DNA of 49,331 nt from CAZBSE01 sp964494385. Lineage in GTDB: Bacteria; Actinomycetota; Humimicrobiia; Humimicrobiales; Humimicrobiaceae. This document shows positions 41,893 to 49,331 of the stretch, in pieces (within the stretch, counting starts at the first letter, position 1; each line of letters starts with the position of its first letter). A program made the translations under genes and the position numbers. The stretch is from assembly GCA_964494385.1 (NCBI GenBank), contig CAZBSE010000013.1:1-49331 (forward strand), in the 5' to 3' direction. The notes under the pieces are model-generated. The model had not been told where the DNA came from, ran no database searches, and worked only from the letters and a program-made list of their open reading frames with translations.

Positions 41893-44800
41893 GTGTTTAA
41901 AAAAGTAGACAGCGGGGTGAACCTGGTAAAACTGGAAGAAGATATTCTTGATTTCTGGAAAAAAAATAATATCTTTGAAAAGAGTTTGAGCAGGGCCAGG
42001 GGCAAAAAGAAGTTTGTATTCTATGAGGGACCTCCTACTGCTAACGGTGTGCCTGGTGTGCATCACGTCCTATCAAGGGTGTATAAGGATGTTTTTCCCA
42101 GATATAAGACCATGAAGGGTTATTACGTGGCCCGAAAGGCGGGCTGGGACACCCACGGGCTCCCGGTGGAGCTGGAAATTGAAAAAAAGCTGGGCATCAA
42201 TTCCAAGAAGGAAATAGAAAAAATCGGAATAGAAAAATTCAACAGGCTGTGCAGGGAAAGCGTGATGAGATATGAAGAGGACTGGAAGAAGCTTACCCGC
42301 CGTATCGGTTTCTGGCTGGATATGGACAATGCTTATTTTACCTTTAAAAATGAATATATTGAAACCGTATGGTGGATACTGAAAACAATATGGGATAAGG
42401 ACCTGCTGTATCAGGACTATAAAATCGTACCCTTCTGCCCCCGCTGCGGAACCGCACTGTCATCGCATGAGACGGCCCTGGGCTACCAGGAAGTGGAGGA
42501 TAGCACCGTTGTAATTAAGTTCCCGGATGCTGATAGGGAAAATACCTTTTTTCTGGTGTGGACCACTACTCCATGGACCCTGATTTCCAATGTGGCGGGT
42601 GCAGTAAGCGGCAGTTCCGATTATGTACAGGTGGAGCATAAAGGTGAAAATTTAATACTGGCAAAGGATAGGCTCAAAGAAGTCCTGGGAGAGGATACGG
42701 ATTTTAAGGTTACCGGCAGCTTTAAGGGAAGGAAGCTTGCCTCTTCACGCTACAAACCGGTTTATGATTATGCCGATGGAGACAGCAATGCATTCCGTAT
42801 AATAGAGGGTGATTTTGTTTCTGCCGGGGAAGGTACCGGAATTGTGCATATAGCGCCTGCTTTTGGTGAAGATGATATGAACGCAGGTAAAAAGAACAAC
42901 CTGCCGGTGGTCAGGATGGTTAACGAAGAAGGAAGGTTCGTAAAAAAAGTAAAGAAATTTGGCGGCATGTCCATAGAAGAGGCCAATCCGAAAATAATAA
43001 AGGACCTGGAGGAAAGGAACCTTCTTTTTAGCGTAAAGAATGTAAAGCATTCTTATCCCTTCTGTTGGAGATGCGACAGCAGGCTGATATATTATGCCAA
43101 GAAGAGCTGGTATATAAGGACCTCAAAGATTAAAGACGACCTTTTAAGTTCCAACCGGGAAGTAAACTGGTATCCGGAATATATAAAATACGGAAGGTTC
43201 GGAAACTGGCTTGAAAACAATGTCGACTGGGCCCTTACCAGGGAAAGATACTGGGGTACCCCTCTTCCGGTATGGATGGATGAGATGGGGCACAAGATAT
43301 GCATCGGAAGCATAGAGGAACTAAAGGAAAAAGCGGCCGGAGTTCCTCCCGATCTGGACCTGCACAGGCCCTATGTGGACAATATTATAATTAAATGCCC
43401 GCAGTGCGGCGCCGATATGAGAAGGGTACCGGAAGTAATAGATGTGTGGTTTGATTCCGGTTCCATGCCTTACGCTCAGCACCACTATCCTTTTGAAAAC
43501 GAAGATCTGTTTGAGGATAATTTCCCTGCCGATTTTATATGTGAGGCCATTGACCAGACAAGAGGATGGTTTTATACTTTGCTGGCCATTTCCACACTGC
43601 TGTTCAAAAAACCATGCTTTAGGAACGTGCTCTGCCTCGGCCTTATAAATGATGAGAAGGGACAGAAAATGTCCAAGTCAAAGGGCAATGTGGTAAACCC
43701 ATGGGATGTACTGAACAAGCAGGGCGCAGATGCCCTAAGATGGTATTTCTTTACCGGCGTATCTCCCTGGCAGCCCAAAAATTTCTCCATCGGGGCCATT
43801 GATGAAGTTATAAGGAAGTTCATACTGACATTGTGGAACACCTATTCTTTCTTTGTGATTTATGCAAATATAGATAATTTTAATCCTTATGATTATGACC
43901 TTAAGGTGGGCGACAGGTTTGAGATCGACAGATGGATAATATCGGAGCTTAACGGCACAGTAAAAAAAGTAAATGAACTTATGGATGATTTTAATGTAAC
44001 TGAAAGCGGAAGGCTGATACAGGATTTTGTCGAGAAGCTTTCAAACTGGTACGTAAGGAGAAGCAGGAGGAGGTTCTGGAAAAGTGAGGAAGACAAGGAT
44101 AAGATAAGCGCCTATAAGACCCTGTATGAGTGCCTGGTTACCGTTTCAATGCTGTGTGCGCCTTTCATACCCTTTACCAGCGAGAGCATTTATAGAAATC
44201 TGGCAGGCAGTCCGGGCATGGGAGAGGAAAGCGTACACCTGGAAAGCTTTCCCGAAGCAGACGAGGATCTGATAGATGAAGATTTAAGCTTTAAGATGGA
44301 TACGGCCAGAGAGGTAGTAGGACTGGGAAGAGCGGTAAGGAGCAAGGTCAATATAAAGATAAGGCAGCCGCTGGAGAAGGTGCTGGTGTATTTTGAAGAT
44401 GATAAAAGAAAGAAAGAGGCCGTAGAACACTTCAGGGATATTATAATAAGCGAACTTAATGTTAAAAAGATAGAGTTTGCAAAAGATATCGGGCAGCTGG
44501 CAGCCTATGATATAAGGCCCAACCTGGATCTTCTGGGTAGAAAATACGGCAGCCTGATTCCGAAGATAAAGGATGCCCTGCTGTCCCTGAATCCCGTAAA
44601 AGTTGTGCTAAGGGTTAAAAATGATAAGAATATAAGCTTGAATATAGACGGAAAGCATACGGAGATCCTGCCCGGCGAGGTGCTGGTCAGCATTAAGGAC
44701 AAAGAAGGATTTGGAGTGGAAAGTGACGGCAGGTTTACCGTAGGGCTCTCTACCGTCATATCAGAGGAGCTTTTAAATGAAGGATTCTGCAGGGAACTGG

Positions 44801-45039
44801 TGCACCAGATACAGAATCTGAGAAAAGAAGCAGGTTTTAAGATAGAAAATACCATAGCGACCGCCCTTGAGTGCCGGGCCAAACAGGAGGTTTTAAATAA
44901 GTTTAAAAACTATATAATGAAAGAGACTTTAAGCAAATCTCTGGGGTCCGAATTTTCCAAAGATATGTTTGTAAAAGAAGCAAAGGTAGGAAGCGATAAA
45001 ATAAAAATTGGCATAAAAGTAGTTGGGAGCATTACATAG
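41893..45039 (+). CDS. ileS: Isoleucyl-tRNA synthetase, IleS2 type
   Basis: A 1048-residue class I aminoacyl-tRNA synthetase. The HIGH-like element reads PGVHHVLSR (54-62) and KMSKS is at 592-596. The CP1 editing domain with TTPWTLISNVAGAV follows the catalytic half, and the C-terminal half binds the anticodon. The DYKIVPFCPRCGTALSSHE segment and the overall length place it in the IleS2 (eukaryote-like) group, some members of which tolerate mupirocin. The start is GTG after AAAGG. The leader is only 75 bp, so a T-box riboswitch is not present. lspA begins at the next base after its stop. Confidence 0.96.
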   Translation: MFKKVDSGVNLVKLEEDILDFWKKNNIFEKSLSRARGKKKFVFYEGPPTANGVPGVHHVLSRVYKDVFPRYKTMKGYYVARKAGWDTHGLPVELEIEKKLGINSKKEIEKIGIEKFNRLCRESVMRYEEDWKKLTRRIGFWLDMDNAYFTFKNEYIETVWWILKTIWDKDLLYQDYKIVPFCPRCGTALSSHETALGYQEVEDSTVVIKFPDADRENTFFLVWTTTPWTLISNVAGAVSGSSDYVQVEHKGENLILAKDRLKEVLGEDTDFKVTGSFKGRKLASSRYKPVYDYADGDSNAFRIIEGDFVSAGEGTGIVHIAPAFGEDDMNAGKKNNLPVVRMVNEEGRFVKKVKKFGGMSIEEANPKIIKDLEERNLLFSVKNVKHSYPFCWRCDSRLIYYAKKSWYIRTSKIKDDLLSSNREVNWYPEYIKYGRFGNWLENNVDWALTRERYWGTPLPVWMDEMGHKICIGSIEELKEKAAGVPPDLDLHRPYVDNIIIKCPQCGADMRRVPEVIDVWFDSGSMPYAQHHYPFENEDLFEDNFPADFICEAIDQTRGWFYTLLAISTLLFKKPCFRNVLCLGLINDEKGQKMSKSKGNVVNPWDVLNKQGADALRWYFFTGVSPWQPKNFSIGAIDEVIRKFILTLWNTYSFFVIYANIDNFNPYDYDLKVGDRFEIDRWIISELNGTVKKVNELMDDFNVTESGRLIQDFVEKLSNWYVRRSRRRFWKSEEDKDKISAYKTLYECLVTVSMLCAPFIPFTSESIYRNLAGSPGMGEESVHLESFPEADEDLIDEDLSFKMDTAREVVGLGRAVRSKVNIKIRQPLEKVLVYFEDDKRKKEAVEHFRDIIISELNVKKIEFAKDIGQLAAYDIRPNLDLLGRKYGSLIPKIKDALLSLNPVKVVLRVKNDKNISLNIDGKHTEILPGEVLVSIKDKEGFGVESDGRFTVGLSTVISEELLNEGFCRELVHQIQNLRKEAGFKIENTIATALECRAKQEVLNKFKNYIMKETLSKSLGSEFSKDMFVKEAKVGSDKIKIGIKVVGSIT

Positions 45040-45534
45040 ATGATGAGCAGAGGAAAAAGAAATATTTTAATGAATGTATATTTCCTGGTCAGTGCCGCCT
45101 GCATAATGGCTGCTGATCAGGCAACAAAACATCTGATAACACTGAAGATACCGGTAAACAGTTCACTGGAAATAGTTCCCGGATTTTTATATATTACCCA
45201 TGTTAGAAACAGCGGTGCGGCCTTCGGGATGTTCCAGAGCTACACCAGGGTATTGACCATCATATCAATTGTGGCAATTGTCCTCATAATCCTTCTAAAA
45301 TCAATACTCAAGCTTAATTCTGTCTTTTATAATATATCCCTGGGTTTTATACTGGGCGGGGCGCTGGGCAACCTGGTTGACAGGTACCTTGTGGGAGAGG
45401 TTACCGATTTTATAAATTTTAAGTTCTTTCCCGTATTCAATGTAGCAGACAGCTTTATTTTTATAGGATTTTTCCTTATTATAATATTGATATTGAAAGA
45501 ATATTTAAAAGGGGAAAAGACTAAAAGGAGTTGA
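45040..45534 (+). CDS. lspA: Lipoprotein signal peptidase II
   Basis: A 164-residue membrane aspartyl protease that cleaves lipoprotein signal peptides after diacylglycerol addition. Four hydrophobic segments are visible. The catalytic aspartates are Asp114 in GNLVDRYLVGEVTDFI and Asp137 in FNVADSFI; YITHVRNSGAAFGMF is also conserved. It serves the lipoproteins encoded elsewhere in the window. The ATG abuts the ileS stop, and the gene overlaps rluD by 4 bp. Confidence 0.96.
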   Translation: MMSRGKRNILMNVYFLVSAACIMAADQATKHLITLKIPVNSSLEIVPGFLYITHVRNSGAAFGMFQSYTRVLTIISIVAIVLIILLKSILKLNSVFYNISLGFILGGALGNLVDRYLVGEVTDFINFKFFPVFNVADSFIFIGFFLIIILILKEYLKGEKTKRS

Positions 45535-46490
45535 GTAAGAAAGAAAACGGCACTTTAAGCTTTATAGTAGATACTGCAGGTTCGGGGCATAGAATAGACA
45601 AATTCTTAACGGAAAAGATCAAGGATACATCAAGGAGCCGCATTCAGGATATAATCGGCAGCCGCAAGGTGCAGGTAAACGGAAAAGTCATAACCAAGCA
45701 CTACAGGCTAACAGAAGACGACAGGATTACAATAGAAGACCTTTTGGAAAATAACAGCCGAATCGAAGTGGAACCCCAGAATATAAATTTAAAGGTGGTC
45801 TACGAGGACCAGTACCTGCTGGTAATATCAAAGGAACCGGGAATACTGACACACCCCACACCGAGCCGCAGGAAGGATACCATTGTAAATGCCCTGCTTT
45901 ATCATTACAGCAAGCTTTCCGGCCTGTCAGGTAAGGAAAGAGCCGGAATCGTACACCGCCTGGATAAGGATACGTCCGGGTTGCTGATAATAGCCAGGGA
46001 TGATAATACTCATAGGCTTCTGTCTGAAATGTTTAAAAAAAGAAGGATTAAAAAAACTTATACCGCACTGGCGTGGGGAAGTTTTTCAGAAAACGAAGGC
46101 CGGATAGTCCTTCCCATCGGCCGTTCCGGACTGGATAGAAAAAAAATGAGCATATCCATTGACAGGGGCAGGGAGGCGTTTACCGGATTTGAAGTAAGAG
46201 AGAGACTGAAGGACTCCGCACTGCTGGATGTTTATCCCGCCACAGGCAGAACTCATCAGATAAGGGTGCACCTGAGCTATATAGGCCATCCCATAATAGG
46301 GGACGAACTATACGGTACCAGGGGTTCAAGGGATCTGGCAAAGGAACTGGGGCTTAAAAGGCAGTTTTTGCATGCAGGCAAATTAAAATTTACCCATCCC
46401 GTAACAGGGGAGACCATGGAACTTGAGGACAGGATCCCGGGTGATCTTAAAAAATGCCTGGAAAACCTGAGAAGGAGAAGTAAGATGTAA
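45531..46490 (+). CDS. rluD: RluA/RluD-family 23S rRNA pseudouridine synthase
   Basis: A 319-residue enzyme with an N-terminal S4 domain (about 18-80, RIDKFLTEKI and QVNGKVITKHYRL) and a pseudouridine synthase domain with the catalytic Asp145 in GIVHRLDKDTSGLL. RTHQIRVHLSYIGHPIIGDELY, in two parts at residues 242-265, is also typical. It modifies uridines of 23S rRNA, most likely the RluD positions. The TTG start overlaps the lspA stop (TTGA) and has AAAGGAG beside it. The lspA-rluD pair is a common arrangement. Confidence 0.94.
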   Translation: MSKKENGTLSFIVDTAGSGHRIDKFLTEKIKDTSRSRIQDIIGSRKVQVNGKVITKHYRLTEDDRITIEDLLENNSRIEVEPQNINLKVVYEDQYLLVISKEPGILTHPTPSRRKDTIVNALLYHYSKLSGLSGKERAGIVHRLDKDTSGLLIIARDDNTHRLLSEMFKKRRIKKTYTALAWGSFSENEGRIVLPIGRSGLDRKKMSISIDRGREAFTGFEVRERLKDSALLDVYPATGRTHQIRVHLSYIGHPIIGDELYGTRGSRDLAKELGLKRQFLHAGKLKFTHPVTGETMELEDRIPGDLKKCLENLRRRSKM

Positions 46491-46548
46491 AATTGGCATA
46501 AGTTATTTTTTACATTAATAATTTTTTTTAAAAAAAGGAGCAAATGAA

Positions 46549-46836
46549 TTGGCAAATATAAGAAGAGTGGTTCTGGATGTGTTAAAACCCCATTCGCCAA
46601 ACGTGATAGAGCTTGCAAGGCAGCTTGCGGACCTTATGGGAGTGGATGGTGTGGATATATCATTAATCGAGATGGATCAGAAGGTGGAAAATATAAAGAT
46701 CACCTGTGAAGGTGAATCAATAAATTATGAAGAGGTGGAACAGGTTGTCAAACAGAGTGGTGCCTCTATTCACAGTCTGGATAAGGTATCAGTAGGCACC
46801 AGCCTGATTGAAGAAGCAATTACCCACCAGGATTAG
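46549..46836 (+). CDS. DUF211 family protein
   Basis: A 95-residue protein matching DUF211. The start reads IRRVVLDVLKPHSPNVIELA, then LADLMGVDGVDISLIEMDQ, KVENIKITCEGESINYEEVE and QSGASIHSLDKVSVG. DUF211 proteins are ferredoxin-like folds, common in archaea and scarcer in bacteria, with no proven function. The start is TTG, 8 bp after AAAAAAGGAG. Its stop codon overlaps the stop of the convergent ABC permease gene by 3 bp on opposite strands. Confidence 0.88.
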   Translation: MANIRRVVLDVLKPHSPNVIELARQLADLMGVDGVDISLIEMDQKVENIKITCEGESINYEEVEQVVKQSGASIHSLDKVSVGTSLIEEAITHQD

Positions 46837-47789
46837 GTTGATCTTATTTCCTGCCTCATAAATATAATATAGGATGCGGCGAAGCATATAATTGCCAGTG
46901 CTACGATAACCACCAGCTGCGGCCACACCTGAATCATACTTTGCCCCACAGACAGAGGATTGAGTATCATTTTACCTGATTCTATAAGACTTATATCTGT
47001 TTCCAGTATAGGCCTGAACAGCAGGTTTCCACCTGCCGGTACCAGCAGTACGGTAATGGATTCCGTAAAAAGGGTGGACGGTGAAATCCTGGAAATGGCA
47101 TGCCCTATATTGTAATTACTTATCTGCTGGGCCAGGGTAGCATTATCAAGCGGAACCATGGCATTGGACACGGCATTGGCTATTATGGGAAGGAAAAACA
47201 TAAAAAATATCCATATGGCAATAGCGGTCAGTATTGAGGCAGCTGTTTTTTCCATGACCACCGAAAACAAGATAGAAAGTCCCATCCAGAAGCCGCCGTA
47301 AAAGATGCATATAAATATAAAGAAAAATATCCTCAGTATCTCGCCAGAGCTTGGCGGCACCCCTATTGAAAAAAGGCCTATTCCTGAAATTATAAATACA
47401 ATGCTGGCTATAATTATACCCAGAGTGGTAATGCCGGCTAAAAATTTGCCGTTTATAACAGTGTCCCTGTATATGGGCTGGGACAGGATCCTGCTCAAGT
47501 TCCCGCTGTGCTTTTCACTGTTAATAGCGTCAAAGCCGAATATAATTCCGATTATGGGAATAAAGAAACTTATAAAGGTAATAAAAGAGGGAAGCACGTC
47601 TCCTCCGGTGGTAAAAAGATATAAGAAAACATTGCTTGTTATCCCGCTTGCTGCTTCCCTGATATTTGAAAGGGCCACGTAAGTTGATGAGAGACCCGCA
47701 ATATATATAAGTGCAAGAAGTATTAGAAACCTGTTGCTGCTGAAATGATCGGAAAGTTCTTTTCTGTATACGGTTAAAATGCTTCTCAT
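46833..47789 (-). CDS. ABC-2 type transporter permease
   Basis: A 318-residue membrane protein with six main hydrophobic segments and a large extracytoplasmic loop between the first two. It begins RSILTVYRKELSDHFSSNRF, characteristic of ABC-2 permeases, and has FGFDAINSEKHSGNLSRILS near residue 95, the coupling-helix region. It would form the channel of an exporter with the ATPase encoded one base upstream. The substrate is unknown. Confidence 0.88.
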   Translation of the reverse strand: MRSILTVYRKELSDHFSSNRFLILLALIYIAGLSSTYVALSNIREAASGITSNVFLYLFTTGGDVLPSFITFISFFIPIIGIIFGFDAINSEKHSGNLSRILSQPIYRDTVINGKFLAGITTLGIIIASIVFIISGIGLFSIGVPPSSGEILRIFFFIFICIFYGGFWMGLSILFSVVMEKTAASILTAIAIWIFFMFFLPIIANAVSNAMVPLDNATLAQQISNYNIGHAISRISPSTLFTESITVLLVPAGGNLLFRPILETDISLIESGKMILNPLSVGQSMIQVWPQLVVIVALAIICFAASYIIFMRQEIRST

Positions 47790-47790
47790 T

Positions 47791-48732
47791 TTACTCCTCT
47801 TTAAAATATTTTAGATAAATTTCTTCCAGTGCATCCTGCTTAATATCTATCCTGGTCATCAGTACGCCTTCGCCGGTAACCATTCTGGATATATCCTGTC
47901 TTACGTCTTTGTCGCAGACTATCTGCAGCTGATTCTTTGTACGGATCACATCGACCACTTTATCTATTTTCTTTATTTTTCCTATCAGCTTATCGGTTAC
48001 TTTTTCAAGTTCGAGTTCTATCCTGTATTTTCCTCCGCCGAATATATTTCTTCCCAGGCTCTCAACGGTTCCTTCAGTGATCAGCTTGCCCTTGGACAGT
48101 ATGCCCACCCTGGGACATACTTTCTGCATGAGGTTCAGCTGGTGTGAGGATAGAAGAAATGTGATCTTCTTTTGCTCGTTAAGGTCCATTATGCTTTTAA
48201 GGATCTGATTTGCAATCTTTACATCAAGGCCCTCTGTAGGTTCGTCAAAAATAACCAGCTGGGGGTCCTTTATAAGGACATCCGCAATTCCCAGTCTTTG
48301 TTTCATTCCCTTTGAAAATGTCTTGACCAGATGATTTTTATTCTTGGACAGGGATACTACTTCAAGAGCCTCATCAATCTTTTTATCGATTTTTCTGTAG
48401 GGAATGTTATTTAGTTCTGCGGTATAGGCCAGGTTACTTTTTGCGCTAAGATCGTTATAAAAACCTATTTTTTCAGGCAGATATCCGGTTATCCTCTTGA
48501 CCTTTAGCGGCTCTCTTGTGGAGTTAAATCCTGCTACGCTGATACTTCCCGAAGTGGGCTCCGTAAGTCCCAGCATCATAAGTATAATAGTGGACTTACC
48601 GGCGCCGTTAGGGCCCAGAAGTCCGAATATCTCTCCTTTTTTTATGGTGAGGTTAAGATTGTCAATCACCAGGTTATTACCGTATTTTTTGGATAGGTTT
48701 TTAGAGATTATGATATTGCTGTTATCGCTCAT
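47791..48732 (-). CDS. ABC transporter ATP-binding protein
   Basis: A 313-residue ATPase. It has Walker A GPNGAGKST (40-48), the signature FSKGMKQRLG, Walker B LVIFDEPTEGLD and the switch His in LLSSHQLN. The extra C-terminal region of about 90 residues is typical of BcrA/CcmA-type exporters. One base separates it from the permease, and it starts 3 bp after the stop of the NEW3-domain gene. The three genes form one operon. Confidence 0.93.
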   Translation of the reverse strand: MSDNSNIIISKNLSKKYGNNLVIDNLNLTIKKGEIFGLLGPNGAGKSTIILMMLGLTEPTSGSISVAGFNSTREPLKVKRITGYLPEKIGFYNDLSAKSNLAYTAELNNIPYRKIDKKIDEALEVVSLSKNKNHLVKTFSKGMKQRLGIADVLIKDPQLVIFDEPTEGLDVKIANQILKSIMDLNEQKKITFLLSSHQLNLMQKVCPRVGILSKGKLITEGTVESLGRNIFGGGKYRIELELEKVTDKLIGKIKKIDKVVDVIRTKNQLQIVCDKDVRQDISRMVTGEGVLMTRIDIKQDALEEIYLKYFKEE

Positions 48733-48735
48733 AAT

Positions 48736-49331
48736 TTATCTTCTTCCCAGTCTTGTAAAGATAATGGCAACACCTACTATGACAACTACAATAATTCCTA
48801 TTCCCACGATTCCCCAGATGGTAGGGGTCTCTACGGTGGTTCTGAGCTCGATACTGTCGGTACTGTTTTCGCTTGCTGCACTAAAGGTCAGCATATAGTC
48901 ACCGGCAATGGTTTTTTCAGGAGGATTTATGGTTACATCGATTTCTTCTTTTTCTCCTGCTTCTATGGATTCTATTTTTTTCTTATCGAATTTAACCTGC
49001 CAGCCTTCGGGCTCGGTAGAGGTCAAGGTTATATTTTCTACGGATATGGAACTGTTGTTGGTTACAATAATCTTATAGTGATTATCCTTTCCGGCTGTTA
49101 TATCCGTACTCAATGCTCCTGCATTGTCTTTGGCGGTAAGTGTGATTTCATAAGATGCAGTTATTACCGCTGTAAATTCTATTGATCCTTCAAGGGGGTC
49201 TCCTTCGACGGCAGATTTAAAGTTTGCCGTAAAGGTATATTCACCGGGCTCCATGTCTATCAGTGCCGCTGCAAGCAGCTTTAAAGATTCCTTGCTTACC
49301 CTCTGAAGGTTAATGGCGCTTACTTCCTGGG
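48736..49331 (-). CDS. NEW3-domain membrane protein (5' end outside window)
   Basis: The frame remains open to the window edge, so the start is not seen; the visible C-terminal 198 residues include an extracytoplasmic Ig-like region with YKIIVTNNSSISVENITL, then EGWQVKFDKKKIESIEAGEK and EIDVTINPPEKTIAGDYMLT. This is the NPCBM-associated NEW3 domain. A final transmembrane helix (IWGIVGIGIIVVVIVGVAII) and the tail FTRLGRR anchor it. Upstream of Met 49254 the frame reads SKESLKLLAAALID, which is in the same protein. The ABC-2 exporter genes follow directly; NEW3 proteins often accompany such exporters, perhaps as a substrate-contacting or sensing subunit. Confidence 0.8.
   Translation of the reverse strand, partial: QEVSAINLQRVSKESLKLLAAALIDMEPGEYTFTANFKSAVEGDPLEGSIEFTAVITASYEITLTAKDNAGALSTDITAGKDNHYKIIVTNNSSISVENITLTSTEPEGWQVKFDKKKIESIEAGEKEEIDVTINPPEKTIAGDYMLTFSAASENSTDSIELRTTVETPTIWGIVGIGIIVVVIVGVAIIFTRLGRR

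Noticed and set aside
1..49331. CRISPR array, prophage, integrase, rRNA operon or origin of replication
   Set aside because: No regularly spaced repeats, cas-like, phage or integrase proteins, rRNA or DnaA-box cluster were seen.

Overview
This 49.3 kb window reads as a moderately AT-rich bacterial chromosome segment from an anaerobe. The points behind that are a large Bacillus-type SRP RNA with an Alu domain, the conserved order SRP RNA-dnaX-ybaB-recR, a single-chain pyruvate:ferredoxin oxidoreductase, an iron-type alcohol dehydrogenase, several lipoprotein signal peptides, and DUF948/YtxH-type membrane proteins. Two traits lean away from textbook Bacillota: an IleS2-type (eukaryote-like) isoleucyl-tRNA synthetase and a DUF211 protein, a family better known from archaea. 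An uncultivated Bacillota- or Actinomycetota-affiliated lineage is my best inference; no rRNA is present to settle it. Start codons are mixed (at least seven TTG and two GTG starts), and many genes lack a Shine-Dalgarno sequence.

Layout. 0-4.5 kb: a GH30 glycosidase lipoprotein, a 50-codon TPR-like ORF, a short PD40-repeat lipoprotein, an LhgO-like FAD oxidase and a zinc-ribbon protein. 4.7-7.8 kb: a tandem pair of MATE exporters. 7.9-13.2 kb: the most accessory-looking stretch, with two tRNA-Ser genes, an AlkD-like glycosylase, two cysteine-rich DUF3795 proteins, a HEAT-repeat protein with an internal compensated frameshift, a methyltransferase, a HAD phosphatase and three gene remnants. 13.2-18.6 kb: a radical SAM protein, a GNAT acetyltransferase, an alcohol dehydrogenase and a tandem pair of Fsr-like MFS exporters preceded by an operator-like palindrome.

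18.6-30.2 kb is housekeeping: SRP RNA, dnaX-ybaB-recR, por, lysC-asd, a GNAT protein, and rarA-yjbQ on the opposite strand. 30.3-33.9 kb covers purine and methylthioadenosine metabolism (PfkB adenosine-kinase-like enzyme, mtnP, purC) and an Ig-like lipoprotein. 34-38.2 kb holds DUF948-YtxH-tldD-tldE and a small export-family membrane protein. 38.2-49.3 kb holds uppP, an RmlA-like nucleotidyltransferase, thioredoxin, DUF72, ileS-lspA-rluD, DUF211, and on the minus strand a NEW3-domain membrane protein (cut by the window edge) with an ABC-2 exporter.

I do not see a clear new multi-gene system. The most rewarding observations are a probable programmed -1 frameshift in dnaX (slippery A run, Shine-Dalgarno-like element exactly 10 nt upstream, stop five codons into the -1 frame), the compensated frameshift inside the HEAT gene, perfect palindromes in front of both tandem transporter pairs, and the cluster of decaying gene fragments at 10.5-13.2 kb.
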